Source: Stenomitos frigidus_A
GTDB lineage: Bacteria > Cyanobacteriota > Cyanobacteriia > Leptolyngbyales > Leptolyngbyaceae
Direction of reading: 5' to 3'
NCBI RefSeq assembly: GCF_963877135.1
Contig: NZ_CAWNSW010000129.1
Location: forward strand, 89,103-153,102
DNA length: 64,000 nt
The position numbers and the translations under genes were made by a program. The notes under the pieces were generated by a model. The model made no database searches and was not told where the DNA came from. It was given only the letters and a program-made list of their open reading frames with translations. Positions 32,877 through 41,149 of this stretch are shown here, in pieces. Positions within the stretch are counted from its first letter, which is position 1, and each line of letters begins with the position of its first letter.

Positions 32877-34502
32877 TCAAGCAACTGTTCCAGTTTTAAG
32901 AAGCCGTTGTTTGAGCCGTAGCCAATAAGTACGTAAACGCCAGAACTTAGAGGTTTGCATGGCCGCGATTTCCTTCCGCGATTCTGAGAGGGCGTTCTGA
33001 ACAACTATAAGCTCATTCTGCGCTGTTAACAGCGCAGAATGAGCAGCTTCGACTTCAGCCTTCATTTGAGACACTTGACCTTCCAGAGGTTCGGTATAGT
33101 AACCCAGACTGGCTTGATAGGTTTTAGGGTGTACCACTTCCAAGGGAAAGTGACCAGCGTCTGGATCGGGTTTGGGTAGGTGAGGATAATCTTCCAATCG
33201 CTCAGACCTGACAAAGAGCAATGTATTTTGGATATACCAGGGTTGAACGTACTCGTTGGACCAGAGGCGATGACGCAAGCAATCGATCGCGACATAGCCA
33301 TAGTGTTCAAAAAGTTTCACCCAGTAGCCCGTCCATTGTTCATTCAAGTGTCCCGTTCCACCTTGAAAGGGTATTGCCGCTGAAAACAAAACCACATCTG
33401 ACAGCTCAATGAGAGACTCAATCAAGGTGTTTGCGGCCTCAGGGGGTAAATGCTCTGCAACTTCTAGAGATACTGCTAAGTCAAACCGCCGATCGAGTTT
33501 GAGTGGTTGGGTCAAATCCTTTGCCAAAAAGGTTTCGACAGGAATTTGCAGCTGGCTAGCGTTAACATAGTCGCCATCTATCCCTAAAGAATCTTGTACG
33601 CCTAATTCCCGAAATACCGACAGCCAGGCACCGAGACCACAACCAACATCGACGACGCTTCGGGGTTGAAGCCATTCTAGAAGCATCGGTATGACTTGCC
33701 TCGCTGAACCTCGAGCCCCCTCTAAAAGCGAATCAAAAAACGCTTGGTCATATAAAGGGTTGGTTTGTTTAACAGTATCTAAAAGCATCGGTTGGCTCAT
33801 ACTCTGTGATAGTAAAGACGCACTAAATTCTTCCCCTGGTTTCATAGCCGTAACTAGGTAGGTAAGGCAAAGTCGCCGTGTAGGAAAGGCTTGATCAAGC
33901 CACAAAGCAACTCGATTTAACGCTCCAATTCCGAACGAAGCAAAGCGTCGGTAGTTGGCTAGCCAGCTAGCATGATATTCATCAATCAACATTTGGACTA
34001 AGACCGCAAAGAGCCCTTCCAACGGTTGAACCTTAACATCAATGTATCCAGCTTGTTCCAACAAGTATTGCAAACCGTACTCTGTATAACGGTAGAAATC
34101 TACAGGCTCCTCGTGTAAGCCCCAAACCATCGGAACTGTTAAGATAAGATTGCCATTAGGCTTCAAGAGTCTGTAAGTTTCTTTGAGCATTCGGCTAGGG
34201 GTTTCTAAATGCTCTAACACTTGAGTCGAAAGGATCGTATCAACTGAGTGGTCGGCTAGCGGTACGTCGTAACAATCCGCGCAAATGTCAACGTTTTCCG
34301 CATATTGCCGATCAACGCAAAGATATTCATTCACGTGGGTCTTGAACAACGCTTCGTATCCACGCGAATGCCCACTACCAATGTCTACCATTCGCCCTTT
34401 TATAGAGGGAGCCAATTTTGCCAAAGCGGCAATAATTGTCGAACGAGCAATATAGTGTGGATCTTGAGGATGGGGGTGCAGGTAGTAGTGAAACCCTTGC
34501 AT
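32877..34502 (-). CDS. Tandem two-domain SAM methyltransferase with SKFW tail
   Basis: 541 residues containing two methyltransferase domains. Domain 1 (about 1-240): GRMVDIGSGHSRGYEALF, SVDTILSTQVLEHLETP, LLKPNGNLILTVPMVWGLH. Domain 2 (about 260-450): RSVVDVGCGLGAWLSVFREL, FDLAVSLEVAEHLPPEAANT, then GHLNEQWTGYW. The end holds a coiled coil and TSKFWRLRTYWLRLKQRL, the same tail as two glycosyltransferases here. The domains are of different subtypes and are not an internal duplication of one gene. Such fusions could methylate two positions of a growing glycan. It lies 12 bases downstream of the TylF-like gene's stop on the same strand. Confidence 0.86.
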   Translation of the reverse strand: MQGFHYYLHPHPQDPHYIARSTIIAALAKLAPSIKGRMVDIGSGHSRGYEALFKTHVNEYLCVDRQYAENVDICADCYDVPLADHSVDTILSTQVLEHLETPSRMLKETYRLLKPNGNLILTVPMVWGLHEEPVDFYRYTEYGLQYLLEQAGYIDVKVQPLEGLFAVLVQMLIDEYHASWLANYRRFASFGIGALNRVALWLDQAFPTRRLCLTYLVTAMKPGEEFSASLLSQSMSQPMLLDTVKQTNPLYDQAFFDSLLEGARGSARQVIPMLLEWLQPRSVVDVGCGLGAWLSVFRELGVQDSLGIDGDYVNASQLQIPVETFLAKDLTQPLKLDRRFDLAVSLEVAEHLPPEAANTLIESLIELSDVVLFSAAIPFQGGTGHLNEQWTGYWVKLFEHYGYVAIDCLRHRLWSNEYVQPWYIQNTLLFVRSERLEDYPHLPKPDPDAGHFPLEVVHPKTYQASLGYYTEPLEGQVSQMKAEVEAAHSALLTAQNELIVVQNALSESRKEIAAMQTSKFWRLRTYWLRLKQRLLKTGTVA

Positions 34503-34514
34503 CAGTTTAAACTC

Positions 34515-35336
34515 TCAAGCCTCGCGATGAGCTTGTTTGATAATATAGGCTGACGAAAAGTCAGGAATTGATCGAATCCGATGGTTCAAACCATGCTTAC
34601 CTAAATACTCATGGACTGCAACCGCACAACCATCCCAGGCATAATAGTCATCAATGATGATAATACCCTTCTCAGAAACAAGTGGATATAGGTTTTCCAG
34701 ACAGACTTTGGTTGACTCATACCAATCACCATCAAGCCGAAGAATGGCAATCTTCGTTTCGGGATAACGCTTCACAAATTCAGGTACAGTTGTCTCAAAC
34801 CACCCCTTGTAAAATTGCACTCTAGCGTCTAATAGGCCAAGCTGAGCGAAATTTTGCTGCACCACCTCCAGTGAAGCCGCACAGTTGTCGAAATACCATG
34901 GGCTATCGACCGCTTGCTGCCAGCCTGCTGCCATAGGGCCATCGATTGGCTGTACTGGTGGTAGGCCTTCGTAACTGTCAAAGAGGTGAAGTAGCCGTTG
35001 TGAGTCTGGTTGCAGTGCCAGTTCAGCCAACTTAATCGCCGCTGCACAGCCACCCTTCCAAACGCCACATTCAACAAAATCTCCCTCAATTTGCTGGTCA
35101 AACAGGGACTGAACCGATCGAATCAGGAACTCTATGCCTGAATCTGGCACCATACTATAGGGACGAACCTTCTGAAGCACCGTCTGCATCACTGTCTCTT
35201 CAGCACTCTCAGCTGTGGGCGCTTCGAGAGCAGGCTCCTCAACTGCTGGCAGATTAACGGCAGGCTCAGCGATCGTGGGTGCCCTGTCAGCTTGAAGTAC
35301 GTTCCTCAAAAATTTTGGTAGATAAGCAAGTAGCAT
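34515..35336 (-). CDS. TylF/MycF-family O-methyltransferase
   Basis: 273 residues from the ATG at 35336 (a TTG lies 3 bases upstream). After a Pro/Glu/Ala-rich N-terminal linker (about 20-65), the domain reads GDFVECGVWKGGCAAAIKLA (motif I), LHLFDSYEGLPPV, FYKGWFETTVPEF and IAILRLDGDWYESTKVCLEN, then GIIIIDDYYAWDGCAVAV. The D-G-D-W and IDDY segments are the metal-binding residues of the TylF (macrocin O-methyltransferase) family, which in bacteria often methylates sugars. It is the most upstream gene of the glycan cluster. A duplicated 18-bp segment straddles its start (35313-35359). Confidence 0.9.
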   Translation of the reverse strand: MLLAYLPKFLRNVLQADRAPTIAEPAVNLPAVEEPALEAPTAESAEETVMQTVLQKVRPYSMVPDSGIEFLIRSVQSLFDQQIEGDFVECGVWKGGCAAAIKLAELALQPDSQRLLHLFDSYEGLPPVQPIDGPMAAGWQQAVDSPWYFDNCAASLEVVQQNFAQLGLLDARVQFYKGWFETTVPEFVKRYPETKIAILRLDGDWYESTKVCLENLYPLVSEKGIIIIDDYYAWDGCAVAVHEYLGKHGLNHRIRSIPDFSSAYIIKQAHREA

Positions 35337-35359
35337 CAATTTTTTGGTAGATAAGCAAG
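35313..35359. repeat. 18-bp direct repeat across the start of the TylF-like gene
   Basis: TTTTGGTAGATAAGCAAG occurs at 35313-35330 and again at 35342-35359, 29 bases apart. The inner copy lies in the first codons of the gene, the outer copy just upstream, so the 5' end was duplicated. Confidence 0.85.
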
Positions 35360-35966
35360 CAACAGTAGCAACCTAAGGAAGTTTTAAATTAGCCTTTCAC
35401 GGTTTCTCTTACAGTTGAGGCGCACTTTGAATAATTTCACAGGGACGATAACGTTAGCTTTGGTGAATCATACCTCGACAAGACATTATCTCTAAAGCTT
35501 CGCTAAATCAACCCCTAACTGGGCATTCTGCCCAGCCTTTCTACTTTTGCTTGAAATCAGATGCCAACTGTACGGTCACCACCGTCTGTTTTTTCAGTGC
35601 TAGCTTGAGCAAGCCTTAAAAATCGTTAACACCGTGAATGTATCGACCATTGCCGCTTACGTGATCGCTAGCTGCGTCTGCCCCGGCAAGTCGAAACGAA
35701 ACGAGTACTCTGGCAACGTGTAACACCAACATCTGTGGACTGGCTGCAAGGCTAGAGCCTGCTATGAGGTGTTGTTGCGGGACATCCAACCTGGGCTGTA
35801 AGGTGTCGTCTTAAGCCTAATCTGGGCATATTGGGGGAGCATGCTTGCCGCGATCGCTCCCCCAGGCGATCCTGCTTGAACGGACGAAAAGCTGGATTAT
35901 ACTGGCACCAAGGGTATTGTCGCTCCTTCTTATCCCTCATTCTTGTTTCTCTCCAACGCACCAACG
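35360..35966. other. Intergenic region between the glycan cluster and a hybrid kinase
   Basis: About 600 bases without a recognisable gene on either strand. It presumably holds the promoter of the glycan cluster (leftward) and of the kinase gene (rightward). Confidence 0.6.
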
Positions 35967-38900
35967 ATGGACGATCGCCTCACCATTTTATTGATTGATG
36001 ATTCGACAGAAGACAGAGCGATGTACCGCCGTTTCTTGGAGCGCGATGTCCATTTTACCTACGACATTTTGGAGGTCGCTTCTGCAGAAGAGGGGCTAGA
36101 GAGCTGTGAGCGCGATGATCCCGATCTAGTTTTACTCGACTACAGGCTACCCAATCGGGACGGGTTGGAGTTTTTGGCGGCGCTGACGTTGCGGTTGGGT
36201 CAACTTCGCCTACCGATTGTGATGCTGACTGGACAGGGCAATGAGGTTGTCGCGGTGCAGGCCATAAAGCTTGGCATCAGTGATTATTTAGTCAAAGGGT
36301 CACTGACCCAAGACAGTCTTTGCCGCACTGTGCGATCGGTGATGACGCAGCACCGCCTGCAGCAGCAACTGGAGCAGCAACAGCAACAGCAACAAGAGCT
36401 GCATCAGCGCCTACAACAGTTAAATGCTGAGTTAGACGCTAAAGTCCAGGAACGTACGGTCGCTTTGCAGGCGAGTGAGCGACAGTTCCGCAAGATTGCT
36501 GCTGAAAGCCAACAAATAGCGGACGCACTCAGAAGGAGTCAGTTTTTGTACGCGTCCCTGGTTGAGGCGCTGCCGATGTGCCTCTTTCGTAAAGATTGGA
36601 ATGATCGGTTTACCTTTGTCAACAAGGCGTTTCTTGACCTGGTGCACTTGCCGCTAGAAGCCTGTCTGGGGAAAACGACTCGTGACCTAAACCCTCCAGA
36701 TCTGGCAGAGAAATATCTTGCAGACGATCGACATGTGCTCCAGACAGGCGAAACGTTAGACCTGATTGAGATGGTCGAAGACCCAGAGACGGGTGTCCGC
36801 CGCTACGTGCAGACGGTGAAAGCGCCTGTGCGGAATGAGGCAGGCGAAATTGTCGAGATACAGTGCATTTTCTGGGACATCACCGATCGCAAACAGGCAG
36901 AAGATGCCTTGCGCCAGAGTGAAGCACGCTATCGAGCCATGATCGAAGATCAAACCGAGCTGATTACCCGTGCACTGCCGGATGGCACGTTGACGTTTGT
37001 CAACGCTGCTTACTGCCGCGCAAATCACCAGACGGCTGACGTGCTGATTGGACAAAATTTATTGGCAAACGTGCATCCAGAGGATCGAGAGGTCGTCGCT
37101 CACCTGTTGACAGCGCTGACCCCTGAGCAGCCCATTCAAACCTCAGACGAACGGCTGGAGTCGCCAGATGGCAGTATTCGCTGGTACCAATGGACTGACC
37201 GGGCACTGTTTGACGATGAGGGTACCCTGGTTGAAATTCAATCTGTCGCACGTGATGTGACCGATCGCAAACAGGCAGAAGACGCCCTTCGGAGCAGCGA
37301 AGCGCGTTTTCGCACCATCTTCGATCATGCTGCTGTGGGGATTGCTCAAGTCACCCTTGCTGGTCGATACTTTAACGTCAATCAAGCAATGTGCGCGCTT
37401 TTGGGCTACACCAAAACGGAATTCAAGTCGCTCACGTTTCAGGCCGTGACGCATCCGGATGATCTGGCCTTAGACCTGAAACAACATCAGCGGTTGATCG
37501 CTGGCGACATACCAGCCTTTTCCATGGAAAAGCGGCTGCTCCACAAGAACGGTCAGGTGTTGTGGACAACACTGACGGTATCCCTCATCCACGATCAGCA
37601 TGGCAAGCCGCAATATTGTATTGGCATTATTGAAGATATCACCAACCGCAAACTGGCAGAAATGGCGCTACAAGAGAGCGAAGAGCGTTTCCGTGAAATT
37701 GCCAGCACGGTTTCCCAAATGTTCTTTGTGCGATCGCGTGATCCCGATCGCTATATTTACGTCAGCTCTGCCTACGAAAAAATTTGGGGACGATCGCGCG
37801 ATGAGCTGCTGCAAAAGCCCTGGATTTGGATGGAGGCGGTTCATCCGGACGATCGCGCCCACGTGCAGGCGTCTGTAGCATCGCAAATGCAGGGTCAAAG
37901 CGTCCAACGCGAATACCGCATTGTACGCCCAGATGGAGCCGTGCGCTGGGTGTCAGCAGCAGTGAGCGCGATTCGAGATGCGGCAGGAAAGCCAGTCCGG
38001 TTCATTGGGCTGGCAGAAGATATCAGCGATCGCAAACAGGCTGAGCTCGAACTCCAACAAGCAAAAGAAGTAGCTGTGCGTGAAGCGCTACGTAGTGCCG
38101 AAGCCAACCGTGCCAAAAGTACCTTTTTGTCCAACATGAGCCATGAGCTGCGAACGCCCCTCAATGCCATCTTGGGCTTTAGCCAGCTGATGGTTTGTGA
38201 TCCTGACTTAAATCTGGAGCAGCAAGAAAATCTCGCTATTATCAATCGCAGTGGCGAACACCTGCTTGCCATCATTAATGACATTCTCAACATGTCCAAG
38301 ATTGAGGCCGGGCATGTCACCCTTAATGTGGTTGAGTTTGATCTTTTCTGCCTGCTGGATAACCTCGAAGAGATGTTTTGGTTGAAAGCGAACAGTAAAG
38401 GTCTGCAGCTCGTTTGCGATCGGGCTCCTGATTTACCCCAATTGGTACAAACCGATGAACACAAGCTACGTCAGGTCTTAATCAATTTGGTTGGCAATGC
38501 CATTAAATTCACTAGCGCAGGGAGCGTCGTACTGAGCGTCAAGTGTCATCAAGAGCCAAACGCCAGGAGTTTAAACGCGATGGGAATCCGGGCGTCGGCT
38601 GCGGGACAGACTGCGCCCCCATGTCCACTCGCTTCATCCCTTCACCTGTGCTTTGAGGTTAAAGACACGGGATCTGGCATTGACCCTGACGAGCAGGAAA
38701 GTTTATTTGAGCCGTTTGTGCAGTCAAGAAATAGCAAGATCTACCCAGAAGGTACTGGCTTAGGCTTGCCGATTAGTCAACAATTTGTCCGCCTGATGGG
38801 TGGGGAATTGACCGCCAGTGGCGCCTTAGATCAGGGTTCTACTTTTGCCTTTAAGATACCTGTAGGGCTAGCAGAGGGCTTGCCAGCAGCACGGCCATCG

Positions 38901-39647
38901 TCTGTACGATCGCAAGGACGGCTTATATTAGCGCCCGATCAGCCCACCTACCGCATTTTACTAGTAGAGGATCATTGGTCTAATCGGCAGCTTTTGCTTA
39001 GTCTGATCAAGCCTCTGGGTTTTGAGGTCCAAGAAGCCATAAATGGACAGGAAGCGGTTTCTCTTTGGGAAGACTGGCAGCCACATCTGATCTGGATGGA
39101 TATTCGCATGCCTGTAATGGATGGCTATGAAGCCACCAGACGCATTCGTAGCAGTGAGCGCTTGCGTGCCAACGGGCAGCCACATGCAACAAAAATCATT
39201 GCACTCACCGCTAATGCCTTTGAGGAAGAGCTTACTCACGTTTTAGCGGCGGGATGTGATGACTTTGTTGGCAAACCGTTGCAAGCAACACTCATCTTAG
39301 CCAAGATGGCAGAGCATTTGGGAGTCCATTATGTGCATGCAGACAATGAACCTAGGAGCGCAAATTATGCGTCAGAGGCTCAGGCTGTAGCCCTTGCCAA
39401 CCCAATGGCAGCGCCTGTTCCGCTTAACGCTGCTGCGCTCCAACAGATGCCTCTAGAATGGCTCCTACAGATTCATCGGGCAACGACTCAACTCGATTTT
39501 CAACGCTCACTGACGCTCATTGAGCAAATTCCATCAGAACACAACGCGATCGCTCAGGCATTACGGGAAAAGGTCAATCGTTTTGCTTTCGATCAAATCA
39601 GGCAGCTGGTTCAGGATGCGACTGATCACTATATCAAGCATTTTTAG
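35967..39647 (+). CDS. Hybrid sensor histidine kinase, REC-PAS4-HK-REC
   Basis: 1226 residues from the ATG at 35967 (a longer frame begins at a TTG at 35943). Order: a receiver (ILLIDDSTEDRAMY; phosphoacceptor in DLVLLDYRLPNRDG), a poly-Gln coiled coil (about 130-160), four PAS/PAC repeats, each closing with DITDRKQAE-type linkers, HisKA with SNMSHELRTPLNAILG, HATPase with N box NLVGNAIKFTSAG and G2 EGTGLGLPIS, and a second receiver (ILLVEDHWSNRQ; HLIWMDIRMPVMDG). The last ~110 residues are helical with no named domain. No membrane span is present. REC first and last allows both input and output control by phosphorylation. No cognate regulator is adjacent. Confidence 0.93.
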   Translation: MDDRLTILLIDDSTEDRAMYRRFLERDVHFTYDILEVASAEEGLESCERDDPDLVLLDYRLPNRDGLEFLAALTLRLGQLRLPIVMLTGQGNEVVAVQAIKLGISDYLVKGSLTQDSLCRTVRSVMTQHRLQQQLEQQQQQQQELHQRLQQLNAELDAKVQERTVALQASERQFRKIAAESQQIADALRRSQFLYASLVEALPMCLFRKDWNDRFTFVNKAFLDLVHLPLEACLGKTTRDLNPPDLAEKYLADDRHVLQTGETLDLIEMVEDPETGVRRYVQTVKAPVRNEAGEIVEIQCIFWDITDRKQAEDALRQSEARYRAMIEDQTELITRALPDGTLTFVNAAYCRANHQTADVLIGQNLLANVHPEDREVVAHLLTALTPEQPIQTSDERLESPDGSIRWYQWTDRALFDDEGTLVEIQSVARDVTDRKQAEDALRSSEARFRTIFDHAAVGIAQVTLAGRYFNVNQAMCALLGYTKTEFKSLTFQAVTHPDDLALDLKQHQRLIAGDIPAFSMEKRLLHKNGQVLWTTLTVSLIHDQHGKPQYCIGIIEDITNRKLAEMALQESEERFREIASTVSQMFFVRSRDPDRYIYVSSAYEKIWGRSRDELLQKPWIWMEAVHPDDRAHVQASVASQMQGQSVQREYRIVRPDGAVRWVSAAVSAIRDAAGKPVRFIGLAEDISDRKQAELELQQAKEVAVREALRSAEANRAKSTFLSNMSHELRTPLNAILGFSQLMVCDPDLNLEQQENLAIINRSGEHLLAIINDILNMSKIEAGHVTLNVVEFDLFCLLDNLEEMFWLKANSKGLQLVCDRAPDLPQLVQTDEHKLRQVLINLVGNAIKFTSAGSVVLSVKCHQEPNARSLNAMGIRASAAGQTAPPCPLASSLHLCFEVKDTGSGIDPDEQESLFEPFVQSRNSKIYPEGTGLGLPISQQFVRLMGGELTASGALDQGSTFAFKIPVGLAEGLPAARPSSVRSQGRLILAPDQPTYRILLVEDHWSNRQLLLSLIKPLGFEVQEAINGQEAVSLWEDWQPHLIWMDIRMPVMDGYEATRRIRSSERLRANGQPHATKIIALTANAFEEELTHVLAAGCDDFVGKPLQATLILAKMAEHLGVHYVHADNEPRSANYASEAQAVALANPMAAPVPLNAAALQQMPLEWLLQIHRATTQLDFQRSLTLIEQIPSEHNAIAQALREKVNRFAFDQIRQLVQDATDHYIKHF

Positions 39648-39737
39648 AGCAACGGTAATGGTTTAGATATCATTTAAATCGACATGAGATAAATCTGTAT
39701 GAGACATTTATAGAGAGTTTCTTGCAGAGAATTTTTG

Positions 39738-40958
39738 ATGCCAACCCTGACAACCTCCAACAACATAAGGCGGTGGCGGATTCCTGCTGTCCTTGCTGTC
39801 ACTGTCTTCGTTAATTATTTAGATCGGAATAACCTGGCTCTGGCGATTCCTCGCCTGGCTCAGGAGTTTGGCTGGAGCGATCGAGACGTTGGTGCCAAAG
39901 GTGAATTGCTGCTAGGAGCCTTCTTTCTGGCTTATGCGTTGTCTAATATGCTGTTGAGCCCGATCGCCGAGCAGTTTGGCCCTAAGCGTAGTGTGATGGT
40001 GTCCATTGGCGCGTTCTCGGTCGTAACGCTTTTGAGTGCAGCCTTGGGCTCTTCGTTTACAGCGTTGCTGGTTTTGCGTCTGCTCTTAGGGTTGGGGGAA
40101 GGTGTCCATATTCCGATGCTGAGCGCCATCACCAGTCGCTGGTTTTTACCGGGTGCGCGATCGCGTGCGAATGCGCTTTGGGGCAGCGGCATTTTACTAT
40201 CGACTGCGATCGCCCCGCTTATAGTTGTGCCATTGATCCAGCTTTGGGGCTGGCGTCCGACGTTTGCCGTTTTGGGTGTGGGTGGCATGCTGCTCTCGAT
40301 CCCACTGGTTTACGTTTTGGTGCCGGATGACCAACCTCGTGATCGGCGGCAGATGGACGGGACAAGAGCGCGAACCCCGTTGAACCGCTATCGTCGCAAT
40401 CCACGTTTTTGGCTGGCGGTTGTCGGTGGTAGCCTCAATGCCTTTTGTGCGTTTGGGTTGCTGAACTGGCTGCCAGTCTATTTCAATCGTGCCAAGGGCA
40501 TCGATTTTGCACAATTGGGATGGCCGCTGGCTCTCGTGTTTGCAGCGGGCATCGTTGGGATTGCCTTGATGGCATATTTAGGGGACAGACTGCAACGAAG
40601 GACACAACTCGCAGGGGTGGGCTTTTTGCTGGCAGGTGGTATGGTCTATCTTGCTTGCACTACAAGCCGGATCGAGCTTTTGGTTCTCTTTTTTGCGATC
40701 GCGGTTTTCTGTCAGAGTGCCTATGGTGCGCAAGAATATGCCATTATTCAACACCTTTTGCCTGCCGATCGTATCGGTACGGGAACGGGGCTCTATAACG
40801 GGCTAGCCGTCTTATTGGGAGGGGTCGGCGGCTCCCTCATTCCAGGATCGATCGTGGCAGCAACAGGTAGTTTTGATGCGGGTATGCTCAGCCTTGTCGT
40901 GGGTGCCTGGCTGGCAGCCGCAGTGATGTTTGTGCTGTCGCGACTAATCCAGTATTGA
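39738..40958 (+). CDS. Major facilitator superfamily transporter
   Basis: 406 residues and about 12 membrane spans. The start VFVNYLDRNNLALAIPRLAQ and SDRDVGAKGELLLGAFFLAYA, the loop PIAEQFGPKRSV (motif A between spans 2 and 3) and LVLRLLLGLGEGVHIPMLSA resemble the anion:cation symporter (ACS) subfamily that exports or imports organic anions such as sugar acids or glycerate. The central loop after span 6 is short. The ATG at 39738 is preceded by a TTG. It is monocistronic between the kinase and the defence-like block. Substrate cannot be inferred. Confidence 0.9.
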   Translation: MPTLTTSNNIRRWRIPAVLAVTVFVNYLDRNNLALAIPRLAQEFGWSDRDVGAKGELLLGAFFLAYALSNMLLSPIAEQFGPKRSVMVSIGAFSVVTLLSAALGSSFTALLVLRLLLGLGEGVHIPMLSAITSRWFLPGARSRANALWGSGILLSTAIAPLIVVPLIQLWGWRPTFAVLGVGGMLLSIPLVYVLVPDDQPRDRRQMDGTRARTPLNRYRRNPRFWLAVVGGSLNAFCAFGLLNWLPVYFNRAKGIDFAQLGWPLALVFAAGIVGIALMAYLGDRLQRRTQLAGVGFLLAGGMVYLACTTSRIELLVLFFAIAVFCQSAYGAQEYAIIQHLLPADRIGTGTGLYNGLAVLLGGVGGSLIPGSIVAATGSFDAGMLSLVVGAWLAAAVMFVLSRLIQY

Positions 40959-41149
40959 CCGTGACAGGATGTGTGCACCAGGCTATGTAGTACAACTGGT
41001 CAAGAATCAGTGGCAGCCGCCTGACTTTAATGCGTAGGATAGGAAAAACATTCTGCTGTCTGGTTCCGTATGGCGGATGCCATTAACTTCGTTAACAAGC
41101 AATCGCGTAGCATCAAAAGCAACCTTCTCTCTATACTTTAGGCCTCTGC

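Noticed and set aside
35752..35964. A 70-codon - strand frame in the spacer before the second hybrid kinase
   Set aside because: Arg/Pro-rich sequence without motif; the promoter region of the kinase gene is expected here.
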